Source: CAVWTN01 sp963757945
Lineage (GTDB): Bacteria; Vulcanimicrobiota; Vulcanimicrobiia; Vulcanimicrobiales; Vulcanimicrobiaceae
DNA length: 64,000 nt
NCBI GenBank assembly: GCA_963757945.1
Contig: CAVWTN010000002.1
Location: 744,001 to 808,000 of the forward strand
Direction: 5' to 3'
Shown here: positions 15,094 through 22,939 of the stretch, piece by piece
Layout of the letters: each line of letters begins with the position of its first letter
Numbering within the stretch: the first letter of the stretch is position 1
Notes under the pieces: generated by a model
Told to the model about the DNA's origin: nothing
Seen by the model: the letters and a program-made list of their open reading frames with translations, nothing else
Databases searched by the model: none
Made by a program: the position numbers and the translations under genes

Positions 15094-15551
15094 AAGAGGC
15101 GGCGCTCGGTGAAATAACCGGCGGCCGCATAGAGCTGGCGCGCTGCGGCGTTGTCTTCGGTCACCATCATCGCGAGATGCGAACGCCCCAGTTCCCGCGC
15201 CGCCGCCTCCGCCGCGGCGAGCAGGGCCGCGGCGACGCCGCGCCGCCGGGCGTGCGGCTCGACGGCCATGTACGCGACGAAGGCCTGCGGTTCGAGCGTC
15301 ACCTCGTCCGGCAAGCCGTCGAGGATGAGCGCGAAACCGAGCGGCTCCAGCGTGGATTCCGCAATCAGGATCACGTGCGGACGATCGTACGCGAACTCGA
15401 GAAGCCGCTCGTAGCTGTCCTCGACGGCCTGCGGCGCGGGCTTGCGATGGCGCGGCACGCTGGTGGCGAGCGTGCGGCGGCCAAGATCCAGGATGAACGC
15501 GCGATCGCGCGATCCGCCGCGGCGGATCGTCAGGGTTGCATTCAGGCTCAA
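15078..15551 (-). CDS. GNAT family N-acetyltransferase
   Basis: A 157-residue acetyl-CoA-dependent acetyltransferase. The acetyl-CoA loop is visible as VEPHARRRGVAAALLAAAE, followed by the usual NAAARQLYAAAGYFTERR segment. The start appears to be a TTG that overlaps the hisC stop (TTGA), matching the tight overlaps nearby. The stop overlaps the AI-2E-type gene. The substrate is unknown; the hisC link may only be positional. Confidence 0.8.
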   Translation of the reverse strand: MSLNATLTIRRGGSRDRAFILDLGRRTLATSVPRHRKPAPQAVEDSYERLLEFAYDRPHVILIAESTLEPLGFALILDGLPDEVTLEPQAFVAYMAVEPHARRRGVAAALLAAAEAAARELGRSHLAMMVTEDNAAARQLYAAAGYFTERRLLCKNL

Positions 15552-16672
15552 GTCTTCACCGGCAACGCGCCGCGCCAGGCGGGGAGCAGATCCTCGAGCG
15601 CGTTCAGGAACGCCGCATTCTGTTCCGGAGTGCCGACCGTGACGCGCAGGTAGCCCGGCATCCGCAGTCCGTCGCCCGAACGCACGATGATGCCGCGCTC
15701 GAGCAACGCGCGATAGGCGACGTCGGCCGCGACGGGGACGCCGACCGCGATGAAGTTCGCGGCGGTCGGAAACGCGTGCAGCCCCAGGCGCGCGAACGCG
15801 GCCCCCAAAAAGAGCTTGCCCGCTTCGTTCGAGCGGCGGCTGCGGGCGACGAACTCGGCGTCGTCCAGGGCGGCGAACATCGCCGCCGCGGCAGGCCGCG
15901 CCACGTTGAACGGCACGCGCACGCTGTTGAGCCAAGCGACGATCTCGGGCGAAGAGTACCCGTAGCCGAAGCGGATCGCCGCGAGCCCGTAGATCTTCGA
16001 GGAGGTGCGCAGCACGAGCGTGCGCGGCCGTTCGGCCAGCACCTCGACCGCATCGCAAGCGCCCGCGTCCGCATATTCGAGGTAAGCTTGATCGACGATG
16101 AGGAGCACGCCGGCCGGCAACGCGCGCGCGAAGCGCAGGAGGTCCGCGCGCTCGAGCCTCGTCCCGGTCGGATTGTTCGGATCGCACACGAAGACCAGCT
16201 TCGTGCGGGGCCCCACGGCCGCGAGCATCGCCGCGAGATCGTGCACGCCGTCGACGAGCGGCACCTCGATCGCGCGCGCGCCCGCGACGCCGGCGTCCTT
16301 CTTATAGAGCGAGAACGTCGGCTGGGCGATGACGACCTCGTCGCCGGGATCCACGAACGCCGTGAACGCGAGCGCGATCAACTCGTTGCTGCCGTGCCCG
16401 CAGATCACCTGATCGAGCCCTAGGCCGTAGCGCGCGCCAAGCTTGCGACGCAACTCGAAGTGGTCGTCCTCGAGATAATCGCTGAACGACTCGAGCGCGC
16501 GGATTGCGGCCAGCGCCCGGGGCGAGGTCCCGAGCGGGTTCTCGTTCTGAGAGAGCTTGACGGGCTGCGCGATCCCATAGCGGCGTTGAACTTCCGCGCT
16601 GGACGTTCCGGGAACGTACGGCGGAAGATCGCGCAGCGCTCTGCGCGCGAGCCGGTCGGCAGGTGCATCCAT
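15548..16672 (-). CDS. hisC: Histidinol-phosphate aminotransferase
   Basis: PLP-dependent aminotransferase of histidine synthesis, 374 residues. It has the family N-terminal KLSQNENPLG, GHGSNELIALAF, the DPNNPTGT substrate loop, the VDQAYLEYAD aspartate/tyrosine pair and the Schiff-base lysine in SSKIYGLAAIRFGYG. It closes with VTVGTPEQNAAFLNAL. ATG start. No other his gene is adjacent, so it could also serve aromatic amino acid or phosphonate-like substrates, but motif content favours HisC. Confidence 0.88.
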   Translation of the reverse strand: MDAPADRLARRALRDLPPYVPGTSSAEVQRRYGIAQPVKLSQNENPLGTSPRALAAIRALESFSDYLEDDHFELRRKLGARYGLGLDQVICGHGSNELIALAFTAFVDPGDEVVIAQPTFSLYKKDAGVAGARAIEVPLVDGVHDLAAMLAAVGPRTKLVFVCDPNNPTGTRLERADLLRFARALPAGVLLIVDQAYLEYADAGACDAVEVLAERPRTLVLRTSSKIYGLAAIRFGYGYSSPEIVAWLNSVRVPFNVARPAAAAMFAALDDAEFVARSRRSNEAGKLFLGAAFARLGLHAFPTAANFIAVGVPVAADVAYRALLERGIIVRSGDGLRMPGYLRVTVGTPEQNAAFLNALEDLLPAWRGALPVKT

Positions 16673-16729
16673 TGCGTCCCCGTTCGACCCCGGCCGTGCG
16701 GCGCCATGCGAGGACGCCTGCGCAGCCGC

Positions 16730-16867
16730 CTAAGGCTGGATCGTGAACGTGATCTGCACGTTGGGTGTGGGCGTCGGCACCGCCGCGATCGGCTGCGGCA
16801 CCGAATCGGAGGAGCAGCCCGCGAGCAGGAGCGCAAAGAGCAGCACGCCGATCGAACTGCGGAACAT
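16730..16867 (-). CDS. Small lipoprotein
   Basis: A 45-residue lipoprotein precursor: MFRSS, a hydrophobic core, and the lipobox LLAGC at Cys18, leaving only 28 mature residues rich in Pro and Thr (VPTPTPN). The start at 16867 is chosen because GGAGGA lies 9 bases upstream. It precedes hisC by 57 bases on the same strand. No family is recognised; its tiny size suggests an envelope-anchored peptide. Confidence 0.65.
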   Translation of the reverse strand: MFRSSIGVLLFALLLAGCSSDSVPQPIAAVPTPTPNVQITFTIQP

Positions 16868-17040
16868 ATGAACGCTTCCTCCATGTGCGTACGTGCGCGG
16901 ATGAGCGAAAGCGGCCCCGTTCCGGACCGCGCCTGCGCCCCCGCGCCCGTCTCCGTTAGTGATTCGTTGACGCCAGAGTACCGTCGCACGGCGGCCCAGG
17001 CAGCCGCCGGAGGACGCGTCGCCGGTGGGACGTTCGACCC

Positions 17041-17610
17041 TTACTTCACGAAGCGGGAGCCCGGCTCGTCGAAGGGCACGCCTCGGGCGCAGAGCGGGCA
17101 TTCGTCCGGAGCATACGAGTCGACGGGGAAATCGAGCAGCGGGACCGTCGGCACGCCGAAATCGATCGGGCTGCGGCGCACGATGATCGCGACGCCCACG
17201 ACGGCGGCGCCCGCGGCGCGGACGACCTCGATCACCTCGCGCACGGAGCCGCCGGTCGTCACGACGTCTTCGACGACGAGCGCGCGGTCGCGCGGCGTCA
17301 AGCGGAAGCCGCGGCGCAGCGTCGGGACGCCGTTCTCTTTCTCGACGAAGATCGCTTTCGTCCCGAGCGCCCGGCCCATCTCGTAGCCGAGGACGATGCC
17401 GCCCACGGCGGCGCTGACCACGACGGTCGGTTCGAAGCCGCGGGTGAGCAGCGCGAGCTCGCGCGCGATCGGCTCGACCAGCGCCGGGTCTTCGAGGATC
17501 CGGAACTTCTGAATGAAGCGATCGCTGTGCCGCCCCGAGGAGAGCCGGAAATGCCCTTCGAGCAAGGCGCCGCGCTCGGCGAGCAGCGCGGCGAGCCGTT
17601 CAGCGTCCAT
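17041..17610 (-). CDS. pyrE: Orotate phosphoribosyltransferase
   Basis: Joins orotate and PRPP to make OMP in pyrimidine synthesis. The 189-residue protein has the PRPP-binding motif ALVVEDVVTTGGS, the HFRLSSGRHSDRFIQ entry region and VSAAVGGIVLGYEMGRAL. The C-terminal CPLCARGVPF pair of cysteines is typical of a bacterial-archaeal PyrE subgroup. The ATG at 17610 lies 11 bp inside pyrF, making it the last gene of pyrK-pyrD-pyrF-pyrE. Confidence 0.93.
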   Translation of the reverse strand: MDAERLAALLAERGALLEGHFRLSSGRHSDRFIQKFRILEDPALVEPIARELALLTRGFEPTVVVSAAVGGIVLGYEMGRALGTKAIFVEKENGVPTLRRGFRLTPRDRALVVEDVVTTGGSVREVIEVVRAAGAAVVGVAIIVRRSPIDFGVPTVPLLDFPVDSYAPDECPLCARGVPFDEPGSRFVK

Positions 17611-18331
17611 ACTGCGCCTGCAGCGTTTCGCTCGCAATCCGTTCGGCCGCGGCGCGCGGATCGGCCGCTTGCGTGATCGGCCGCCCGACGACGATGTAAT
17701 CCGCGCCGGCGCGCGCGGCTTGGGCCGGCGTCGCGACGCGCTTCTGATCGCCCACCGATTCCGCACCCGGACGGATGCCCGGGCACAGGGCGCCGAAATC
17801 CGAGCCGAAGTATTGCTTGAGATCGGCGACCTCGTGAACGCTGCACACGACGCCCGCGCAGCGCGCGTCGCGCGCGAGCGCAGCCAGCCGGATCACGTTC
17901 TCGCCGAGCCCGCCGCCCAAGCCCAACTCGCCGAGATCCGCCTGCGAGATGCTCGTCAGGATCGTCACCGCGTAGATCTCCGGGGTCTCGAGCGCGAGCT
18001 CGCGCGCACGTTCGTGCGCCGCTTGCACGGCGGCTTCCATCATCTCGGCGCCCCCGAGCGCATGCACGTTGATGATGCGCACGCCCGGCCGGACGAGCGC
18101 GCGCACGCCCGCGGCGACGGTGCGCGGGATATCATGCAGCTTCGCATCGACGAAGATCCGCGCGCCGGCCGCACCGAGCGCTCCAATGATCGCATCGCCG
18201 TATCCGTAGAGCGATTCGTGACCGACTTTGTAGATCACGTCGAGACCTTGCAAGCGGTGCACGAGCGCCAGGGCCGAATCGAGGCCTTCCACGTCGAGTG
18301 CGACGATGAGTTGAGGACGCGTTACGATCAT
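17600..18331 (-). CDS. pyrF: Orotidine 5'-phosphate decarboxylase
   Basis: Decarboxylates OMP to UMP, the last step of the de novo pathway. The 243-residue protein has LIVALDVEGLDSAL, the catalytic FVDAKLHDIPRTV tetrad region, VHALGGAEMM, and the phosphate-binding CPGIRPGAE with DYIVVGRPITQAADP. The ATG at 18331 overlaps the pyrD stop (ATGA) and has AGGAG upstream. Confidence 0.94.
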   Translation of the reverse strand: MIVTRPQLIVALDVEGLDSALALVHRLQGLDVIYKVGHESLYGYGDAIIGALGAAGARIFVDAKLHDIPRTVAAGVRALVRPGVRIINVHALGGAEMMEAAVQAAHERARELALETPEIYAVTILTSISQADLGELGLGGGLGENVIRLAALARDARCAGVVCSVHEVADLKQYFGSDFGALCPGIRPGAESVGDQKRVATPAQAARAGADYIVVGRPITQAADPRAAAERIASETLQAQYGR

Positions 18332-19281
18332 CGAGCTCCTTTGAAGCGGGGATTCGCGCGACCGACGAGCTCGCGCAGCCCGGCGAGTTTGCGTTCGGAA
18401 AGATACGCGCGCAAGCCCGCGGCGACCGTCAGCGGCGCGCGCGGGTCCGTGAAGTTCGCGGTACCGATCGAGATCGCGCTTGCGCCTGCGAGGAAGAACT
18501 CGATCGCGTCGCGCGCGGTTTCGATGCCGCCCTGGCCGACGATCGGGATGCTGACGGCCTGCGCGACCTCGTAGACCGCAAGCACGGCGATCGGGCGGAT
18601 CGCGGGACCCGAGAGGCCGCCGCTCCCGTTGCCCAGACGCGGGGCCCAGCTCTCGACGTCGATCGACATGCCGCGCACGGTGTTGATCACGGCGAGCGCG
18701 TCGGCGCCCGCCGCTTCGACCGCGCGCGCGACCTCCGTGATGTCGGTGACGTTCGGCGAGAGCTTCACGATCAGCGTCTTGTCCGTCGCGGCGCGCGCGG
18801 CGCGCGTCGCTTGCGCAGCGAGGTTCGGGTTGCAGCCGAACGTTTCGCCCTCGCTGCCGACGTTGGGGCACGAGATGTTCAGTTCGATCGCGTCGATCTC
18901 GTCGCGCGCCGCGAGCCGGCCGGTCACGTAGCCGTAATCGTCGACGGAGAAACCGGCGACGCTGCCGATCACGGCGCAAGGCCGCTCGGCGAACTTCGCG
19001 ACGTCGTGCTCGAGATAGGCATCGATGCCAGGATTCTGCAGCCCGATCGCATTCAGCAGGCCGCTCGGCGTCGGCACGAGCCGCGGCGTGCGATTCCCCA
19101 GGCGCGGCCGGCGCGTGACGCTCTTGAGCACGACGCCGCCGATCTCGGCGAGGTCGATGAACGCGGCGTACTCTTCACCCGACCCATAGCAGCCGCTGCC
19201 GGTCAGCGTGGGCACGCGCAAGTGCAGGCCGCCGAGCGTCGTCGAGAGATCCGGCCCTTCGGCCTTCGCCGTTTCGCTCAC
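18328..19281 (-). CDS. pyrD: Dihydroorotate dehydrogenase, class 1B catalytic subunit
   Basis: Oxidises dihydroorotate to orotate with FMN. The 317-residue protein has the class 1 catalytic cysteine in IELNISCPNVGSEG, FMN-binding IVKLSPNVTDI, NTVRGMSIDVES and the GQGGIETARDAIEFFLAGAS phosphate loop. The GTG start overlaps the pyrK stop (GTGA). Pairing with PyrK shows the NAD+-linked heterotetrameric 1B type, not the quinone-linked class 2. Confidence 0.94.
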   Translation of the reverse strand: MSETAKAEGPDLSTTLGGLHLRVPTLTGSGCYGSGEEYAAFIDLAEIGGVVLKSVTRRPRLGNRTPRLVPTPSGLLNAIGLQNPGIDAYLEHDVAKFAERPCAVIGSVAGFSVDDYGYVTGRLAARDEIDAIELNISCPNVGSEGETFGCNPNLAAQATRAARAATDKTLIVKLSPNVTDITEVARAVEAAGADALAVINTVRGMSIDVESWAPRLGNGSGGLSGPAIRPIAVLAVYEVAQAVSIPIVGQGGIETARDAIEFFLAGASAISIGTANFTDPRAPLTVAAGLRAYLSERKLAGLRELVGRANPRFKGAR

Positions 19282-20108
19282 CACCGCAGCTCGTGCGCCC
19301 AAAACACGGGGCCCTCCTTGCAGATGCGCGCGTGCACGTAGTCGCGCGCCTCGCCGGGCTCCGGTTCCGGGAACGGCGGCGCTTGGGCGCTCGCGCGATC
19401 GAGCGGCACGACGCAACCCCAACACGCGCCGACCCCGCAGGCGAACGTTTCCTCGAGCGAGAGCTGCGCGCGAATGCCGAGCCGCCGGGCCGCCGCCGCG
19501 ACGGCGCGCAACATCGGCGACGGTCCGCAGGCGAGCAAGAGCCCGTGATGCCGCCCGCTTTGCAGCAGCGCTTCGGTCACGAAGCCGTGATGCCCGCGCG
19601 AGCCGTCGTCGCTGGCGAGGGTGACGCGCACGCCGAGCTCCGCGAACTTCTCCGCGTCGACGAGCGCATCGGCGGAACGCGCACCGTAGTAGAGATCGAC
19701 GGCGACGCCGCGCGCGCGCAAGACGTGCGCGGGCAAGAGCAGCGGCGCGAGCCCGACGCCGCCCGCGACGAGCGCGACGTCGTGCAACTCGCCGTCGAGA
19801 AAGAAGCCGTTGCCGAGCGGTCCCGAAAGCAGGAGCTGCGCGCCCGGCGGAATGCTCGCAAGTTCACGCGTGCGATATCCGCACTCGACGATCATCAGCG
19901 AGATCCGTTCATCCTGCGCTTCGTAGATGCCGAGCGCGGTTGCAACGCGCTCTCCGCCCGGCGGCGTCACCATCACGAATTGTCCGGGGCGCGCGGCGCG
20001 AGCGAGTTCGGGCGCATCCAGCAATAGCACAACGATCCCGGGCCCGGCTTCCCGCCGATCGATCACGACACACGGATGAACGGACGGCGAGGAAGCAAGC
20101 GCGGGCAT
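19278..20108 (-). CDS. pyrK: Dihydroorotate dehydrogenase electron-transfer subunit PyrK
   Basis: Passes electrons from PyrD to NAD+ through FAD and a [2Fe-2S] cluster. The 276-residue protein has a ferredoxin-reductase fold: GQFVMVTPPG for FAD, VAGGVGLAPLLLPA for NAD and a C-terminal cluster loop FACGVGACWGCVVP with a fourth Cys in ARICKEGPVF. I start at MPALASSP because upstream residues do not look like the family. It is the first gene of the pyr operon, so the promoter should lie in 20109-20223. Confidence 0.92.
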   Translation of the reverse strand: MPALASSPSVHPCVVIDRREAGPGIVVLLLDAPELARAARPGQFVMVTPPGGERVATALGIYEAQDERISLMIVECGYRTRELASIPPGAQLLLSGPLGNGFFLDGELHDVALVAGGVGLAPLLLPAHVLRARGVAVDLYYGARSADALVDAEKFAELGVRVTLASDDGSRGHHGFVTEALLQSGRHHGLLLACGPSPMLRAVAAAARRLGIRAQLSLEETFACGVGACWGCVVPLDRASAQAPPFPEPEPGEARDYVHARICKEGPVFWAHELRW

Positions 20109-20223
20109 GTGTCGCTGGTTCTCGCTGCGTTCCGAGGAGTCCGTCCGCGCTAACGTACGCCGGATCGCCGCCGTTCGATGATTGCCGCGCGAAATGCCGA
20201 CATAGAAGATAGGGGGAACGGAC

Positions 20224-20367
20224 ATGGCGGGACTGATCGTCTTCAAAACCTTATCCGACGCGATACGCGCGGGATTCGAACTCTACGACAAGACGGAATA
20301 CGGCTACTTGGTCCGCCTGCGCACCGACGCCGGCTGGGCGCTGGCGGTCGTCAGCACGGCGACCTAG
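20224..20367 (+). CDS. Small conserved-looking hypothetical protein (47 aa)
   Basis: The ATG at 20224 follows AGGGGGAA with good spacing and opens a 47-residue frame (MAGLIVFKTLSDAIRAGFEL, then DKTEYGYLVRLRTDAGWALA) ending in TAG. Codon use fits the window. It has no transmembrane segment or signal. It is divergent from pyrK. I do not recognise a function; the regular hydrophobic pattern suggests a small alpha/beta fold. Confidence 0.65.
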   Translation: MAGLIVFKTLSDAIRAGFELYDKTEYGYLVRLRTDAGWALAVVSTAT

Positions 20368-20392
20368 CGAGCCCGCCGCGGCGCCTCGAGTA

Positions 20393-20977
20393 TCAGCGCC
20401 TCTCCGGAGGCGGGCTCGGGGGGCGCAGCTCCGGCGACGTGCCGCTCGGCCGGTACGTGTACGGGCCGCCCGGCGGAGGCTGGGACGGCGGCTCGGGCGC
20501 ATTCGCAGGTCCGGGTTGCGGCGGAGGCATCGTGTCGGCCGGACGCCACGCGGCGCTCGGCAACGAAGCGCCCGAAAGATAGGCCGTCAGCACCTGCGCG
20601 AGCCCGACGAAGAGCGGGACGAGGCCGCCCAAGAGCCACGGGCCGGGATGGCCCGGGTTGATGAACCAGAGGCCGATGAACAGCGCGAGCCCGACCGCCG
20701 CGGTCTTGATCCCCTTGAAGAGCTGGGCGCGCGCCGCGTCGTGCATGACCCCCGGCCCGGCCGCTCCGTAGCCGGGTGAAGCTTGCCCGAGGTTCCCATG
20801 GCTTGCGCCCGGCGGGACGAGGCCGTGCCGGATCATCTCGATCCGCTCCAATTGCGCCTGCATCCGCTCGCGATGCCGCAACCAGCTCACGACGATCCAG
20901 CCGAAGATCGGACCGCCGAAGATCACCAGGATCGCGATCACGGCGACCGGCATATCGTCGTCGCTGACCGCCAACAT
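20393..20977 (-). CDS. Two-helix membrane protein with Pro-rich tail
   Basis: The coding frame holds a first membrane helix (VAVIAILVIFGGPIFGWIVV), a charged coil-like stretch (RHRERMQAQLERIEMIRHGL), a second hydrophobic pair (TAAVGLALFIGLWFINPG and LLGGLVPLFVGLAQVL) and a Pro/Gly-rich C-terminus. This resembles DUF6249-like proteins found beside sigma factors. The start is uncertain: an ATG at 20977 lacks a clear ribosome binding site, while a good one precedes an ATG at 21108 in another frame. It is divergent from the ECF sigma gene. Function unknown. Confidence 0.6.
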   Translation of the reverse strand: MLAVSDDDMPVAVIAILVIFGGPIFGWIVVSWLRHRERMQAQLERIEMIRHGLVPPGASHGNLGQASPGYGAAGPGVMHDAARAQLFKGIKTAAVGLALFIGLWFINPGHPGPWLLGGLVPLFVGLAQVLTAYLSGASLPSAAWRPADTMPPPQPGPANAPEPPSQPPPGGPYTYRPSGTSPELRPPSPPPERR

Positions 20978-20997
20978 CGGCGCGAACGGCACGGGGA

Positions 20998-21108
20998 TCA
21001 AATCCGCGGGCCCCAGCCCGGGAACGTCGTGCGCTGGCCCGGAATCCGAAGGGCATCGAAAGGCTGCGGAAAACGCCGGGCGGGGTCGGTCGAATGCTTG
21101 TCGATCAT
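20998..21108 (-). CDS. Possible 36-aa leader peptide upstream of membrane protein
   Basis: An ATG at 21108 sits 7 bases after AAGGAG, the best ribosome binding site in the 313-base gap between the membrane protein and the ECF sigma gene. It opens a 36-codon frame (MIDKHSTDPARRFPQPFDAL...) that stops at 20998, 21 bases before the ATG of the membrane protein. It could be a leader coupling translation to the next gene, or the true N-terminus of that gene separated by a frameshift. No family is recognised. Confidence 0.3.
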   Translation of the reverse strand: MIDKHSTDPARRFPQPFDALRIPGQRTTFPGWGPRI

Positions 21109-21290
21109 GCTGCTGCTCCTTGCCGCTGGGAGGTTGCTCCCTCGGACGCCCATGATACGTTCGGGCGGGCCGCATGTTTCAGTGCACGCAGCGAAACAGA
21201 GCGCACCCCTCGCGCGTACGTGCGAATGTGGAGCTCGCACTCTCGTTCCCCGGCACGGCGATCCCCCTCGGCCGGCACGCCGTCGCCCGG

Positions 21291-21857
21291 GTGACTCTGC
21301 CCGTCGACGACGGCACGCTGGTCGCGCAAACGCTCGGCGGGCGCAGCGAAGCGTTCGAGGAGCTGGTCACGCGCTACGATCGCGCCGTGTACCACCTCTC
21401 GCTCAAGACGCTGCGCGACGCGGAAGAGGCGAAGGACGCGACCCAGGAGGCCTTCTTCAAGGCGTACAGGGGCCTGGCGACGTTCCGCCCCGGGGCGAAG
21501 TTCTCGACCTGGCTCTTCTCGATCGCCTACCATGCCTGTTGCGACCGGATTGCGCGCCGAAAACGTTATACGGATGCGGAACTGCCCGAACGGGCCGATC
21601 CGTCGCCGGGGCCCGAGGCCGTGGTGCTCGCCCGCGACCAGGCCGGGATGCTCCGCGCGGCGATCGACGAACTCCCGGAGAAGTATCGCATCGCCATTAC
21701 GCTGTACCACTTGCAAGGCAAACAATACGAGGAGATCGCACAGGTGCTCGAGCTGCCGATGGGGACCGTGAAAACCCATCTCTTCCGCGCGAAGGAGCTG
21801 TTGCGCCGTAAGCTCGGGGGCCTGCAGGATGCGTACTCCGAGGAGGATCTGCGATGA
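21291..21857 (+). CDS. ECF-type RNA polymerase sigma factor
   Basis: An extracytoplasmic-function sigma factor of about 188 residues. Region 2 reads AFEELVTRYDRAVYHLSLKT...EEAKDATQEAFFKAYR with FSTWLFSIAYHACCDRIARRK, and region 4 reads DELPEKYRIAITLYHLQGKQ followed by YEEIAQVLELPMGTVKTHLFRAKE. The GTG at 21291 is chosen because region 2 begins just after it; the frame is open to 21174. The stop overlaps the next gene (ATGA), the expected anti-sigma factor. Confidence 0.9.
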   Translation: MTLPVDDGTLVAQTLGGRSEAFEELVTRYDRAVYHLSLKTLRDAEEAKDATQEAFFKAYRGLATFRPGAKFSTWLFSIAYHACCDRIARRKRYTDAELPERADPSPGPEAVVLARDQAGMLRAAIDELPEKYRIAITLYHLQGKQYEEIAQVLELPMGTVKTHLFRAKELLRRKLGGLQDAYSEEDLR

Positions 21858-22252
21858 ACGGCGAGCGTTTTGACGATCTCGACGAGGCGCTCTTCGCGCT
21901 CTCGCTCGAGGAACCGCCGGCCGATCTGCGCGCCTCGATCCTGCGCGCGACGATCCACGATCCGGCCGCTGCCCCGGCGGCCGCGTTCGCCGCGGAGCCG
22001 CCGTCTTTCGAGCGCGCGTGGAATCCGATCGTCGCCGGCGTCGGGGCCGCGATGCTGGCCTGGCTGTGTCTGGCGGTCACGCTGGAACGCAGTCTCGCCG
22101 CGACGATCGTGCAGGCGCTCGGCACGTTCGGCCACCAGCTCGCCGAACCGTCCACGTTCGTCTGGCTTGCGCTCGGCGGCGCGACCGTGTTCGCCGTTCA
22201 GCTCGCGGACGCGTTGCCCAAGCGGATCCCCGTTCGCGGCGGCCATTCTTGA
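21854..22252 (+). CDS. Putative membrane anti-sigma factor
   Basis: A 132-residue protein with an acidic N-terminal part (FDDLDEALFALSLEEPPADLRASILRA) resembling the cytoplasmic arm of anti-sigma factors, then two hydrophobic helices (AGVGAAMLAWLCLAVTL and FVWLALGGATVFAVQLA). The zinc-binding HxxxCxxC motif is absent, so this would be a non-zinc type. The call rests mainly on the ATGA overlap with the sigma gene and on topology. The next gene, an OmpR regulator, starts inside its stop codon. Confidence 0.6.
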   Translation: MNGERFDDLDEALFALSLEEPPADLRASILRATIHDPAAAPAAAFAAEPPSFERAWNPIVAGVGAAMLAWLCLAVTLERSLAATIVQALGTFGHQLAEPSTFVWLALGGATVFAVQLADALPKRIPVRGGHS

Positions 22253-22932
22253 CGGCCGGCGCCGCGCAGCGTTTCAAAGTGCTCGTCGTCGAGGACGACG
22301 TGCAGATCTCGCGCGTGCTCAAGCTCGAGCTCGAGCATGAAGGCTACGTGGTCGAGACCGCGGCCGACGGGCTCGCGGGCCTCGAGAAGGCGCTCAAGGA
22401 GCCCGATCTCGTCGTGCTCGACCTGATGTTGCCCAAGCTCGACGGCATGGAAGTCTGCGCCCGCATCCGCACGAAGAGCGACGTTCCGATCATCATGCTG
22501 ACGGCGAAAGATCGCATTCCCGATCGGGTCAGCGGGCTGGATCGCGGCGCGGACGACTATCTCACCAAGCCCTTCTCGATCGAGGAGCTGCTCGCGCGCA
22601 TCCGCTCCCGGCTGCGCGCGCGCCACCCGAAATCGAACGTCCTCGAGGCGCGGGATCTCACGATGGATCGCGACCGGCACGAAGTCGCCCGCGCCGGCAA
22701 GCCCGTCACGCTCACGGCCAAGGAATACGCGCTGCTCGAGTACTTGCTGCTGCACCGCAACAAAGTGCACACGCGCGACGAACTGTTCAACGGCGTGTGG
22801 GGGAGCGACTTTCTCGGCGATTCCAACTTGATCGACGTCTACGTGCGCTACCTGCGCGCGAAGATCGACGACGGCCACGAGCACAAACTGATCGGGACGG
22901 TTCGCGGCGTCGGCTACACGCTGAAGGACTGA
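22249..22932 (+). CDS. OmpR-family response regulator
   Basis: A 227-residue two-component regulator. The receiver domain has VLVVEDD, the phosphoacceptor Asp in VVLDLMLPKLDG, the Thr in IIMLTAKD and the Lys in YLTKPFSIEELLAR. A winged-helix domain follows (LTAKEYALLEYLLLHRNKVH...VYVRYLRAKID...IGTVRGVGYTL). The TTG start overlaps the anti-sigma stop (TTGA), tying it to the sigma module. It partners the kinase 7 bases downstream. Confidence 0.93.
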   Translation: MTAGAAQRFKVLVVEDDVQISRVLKLELEHEGYVVETAADGLAGLEKALKEPDLVVLDLMLPKLDGMEVCARIRTKSDVPIIMLTAKDRIPDRVSGLDRGADDYLTKPFSIEELLARIRSRLRARHPKSNVLEARDLTMDRDRHEVARAGKPVTLTAKEYALLEYLLLHRNKVHTRDELFNGVWGSDFLGDSNLIDVYVRYLRAKIDDGHEHKLIGTVRGVGYTLKD

Positions 22933-22939
22933 CGCTCCC

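Noticed and set aside
14032..15117. 361-codon forward frame opposite the AI-2E-type gene
   Set aside because: Highly charged Arg/Glu/Asp shadow with no domain; the opposite strand encodes a proper membrane protein.
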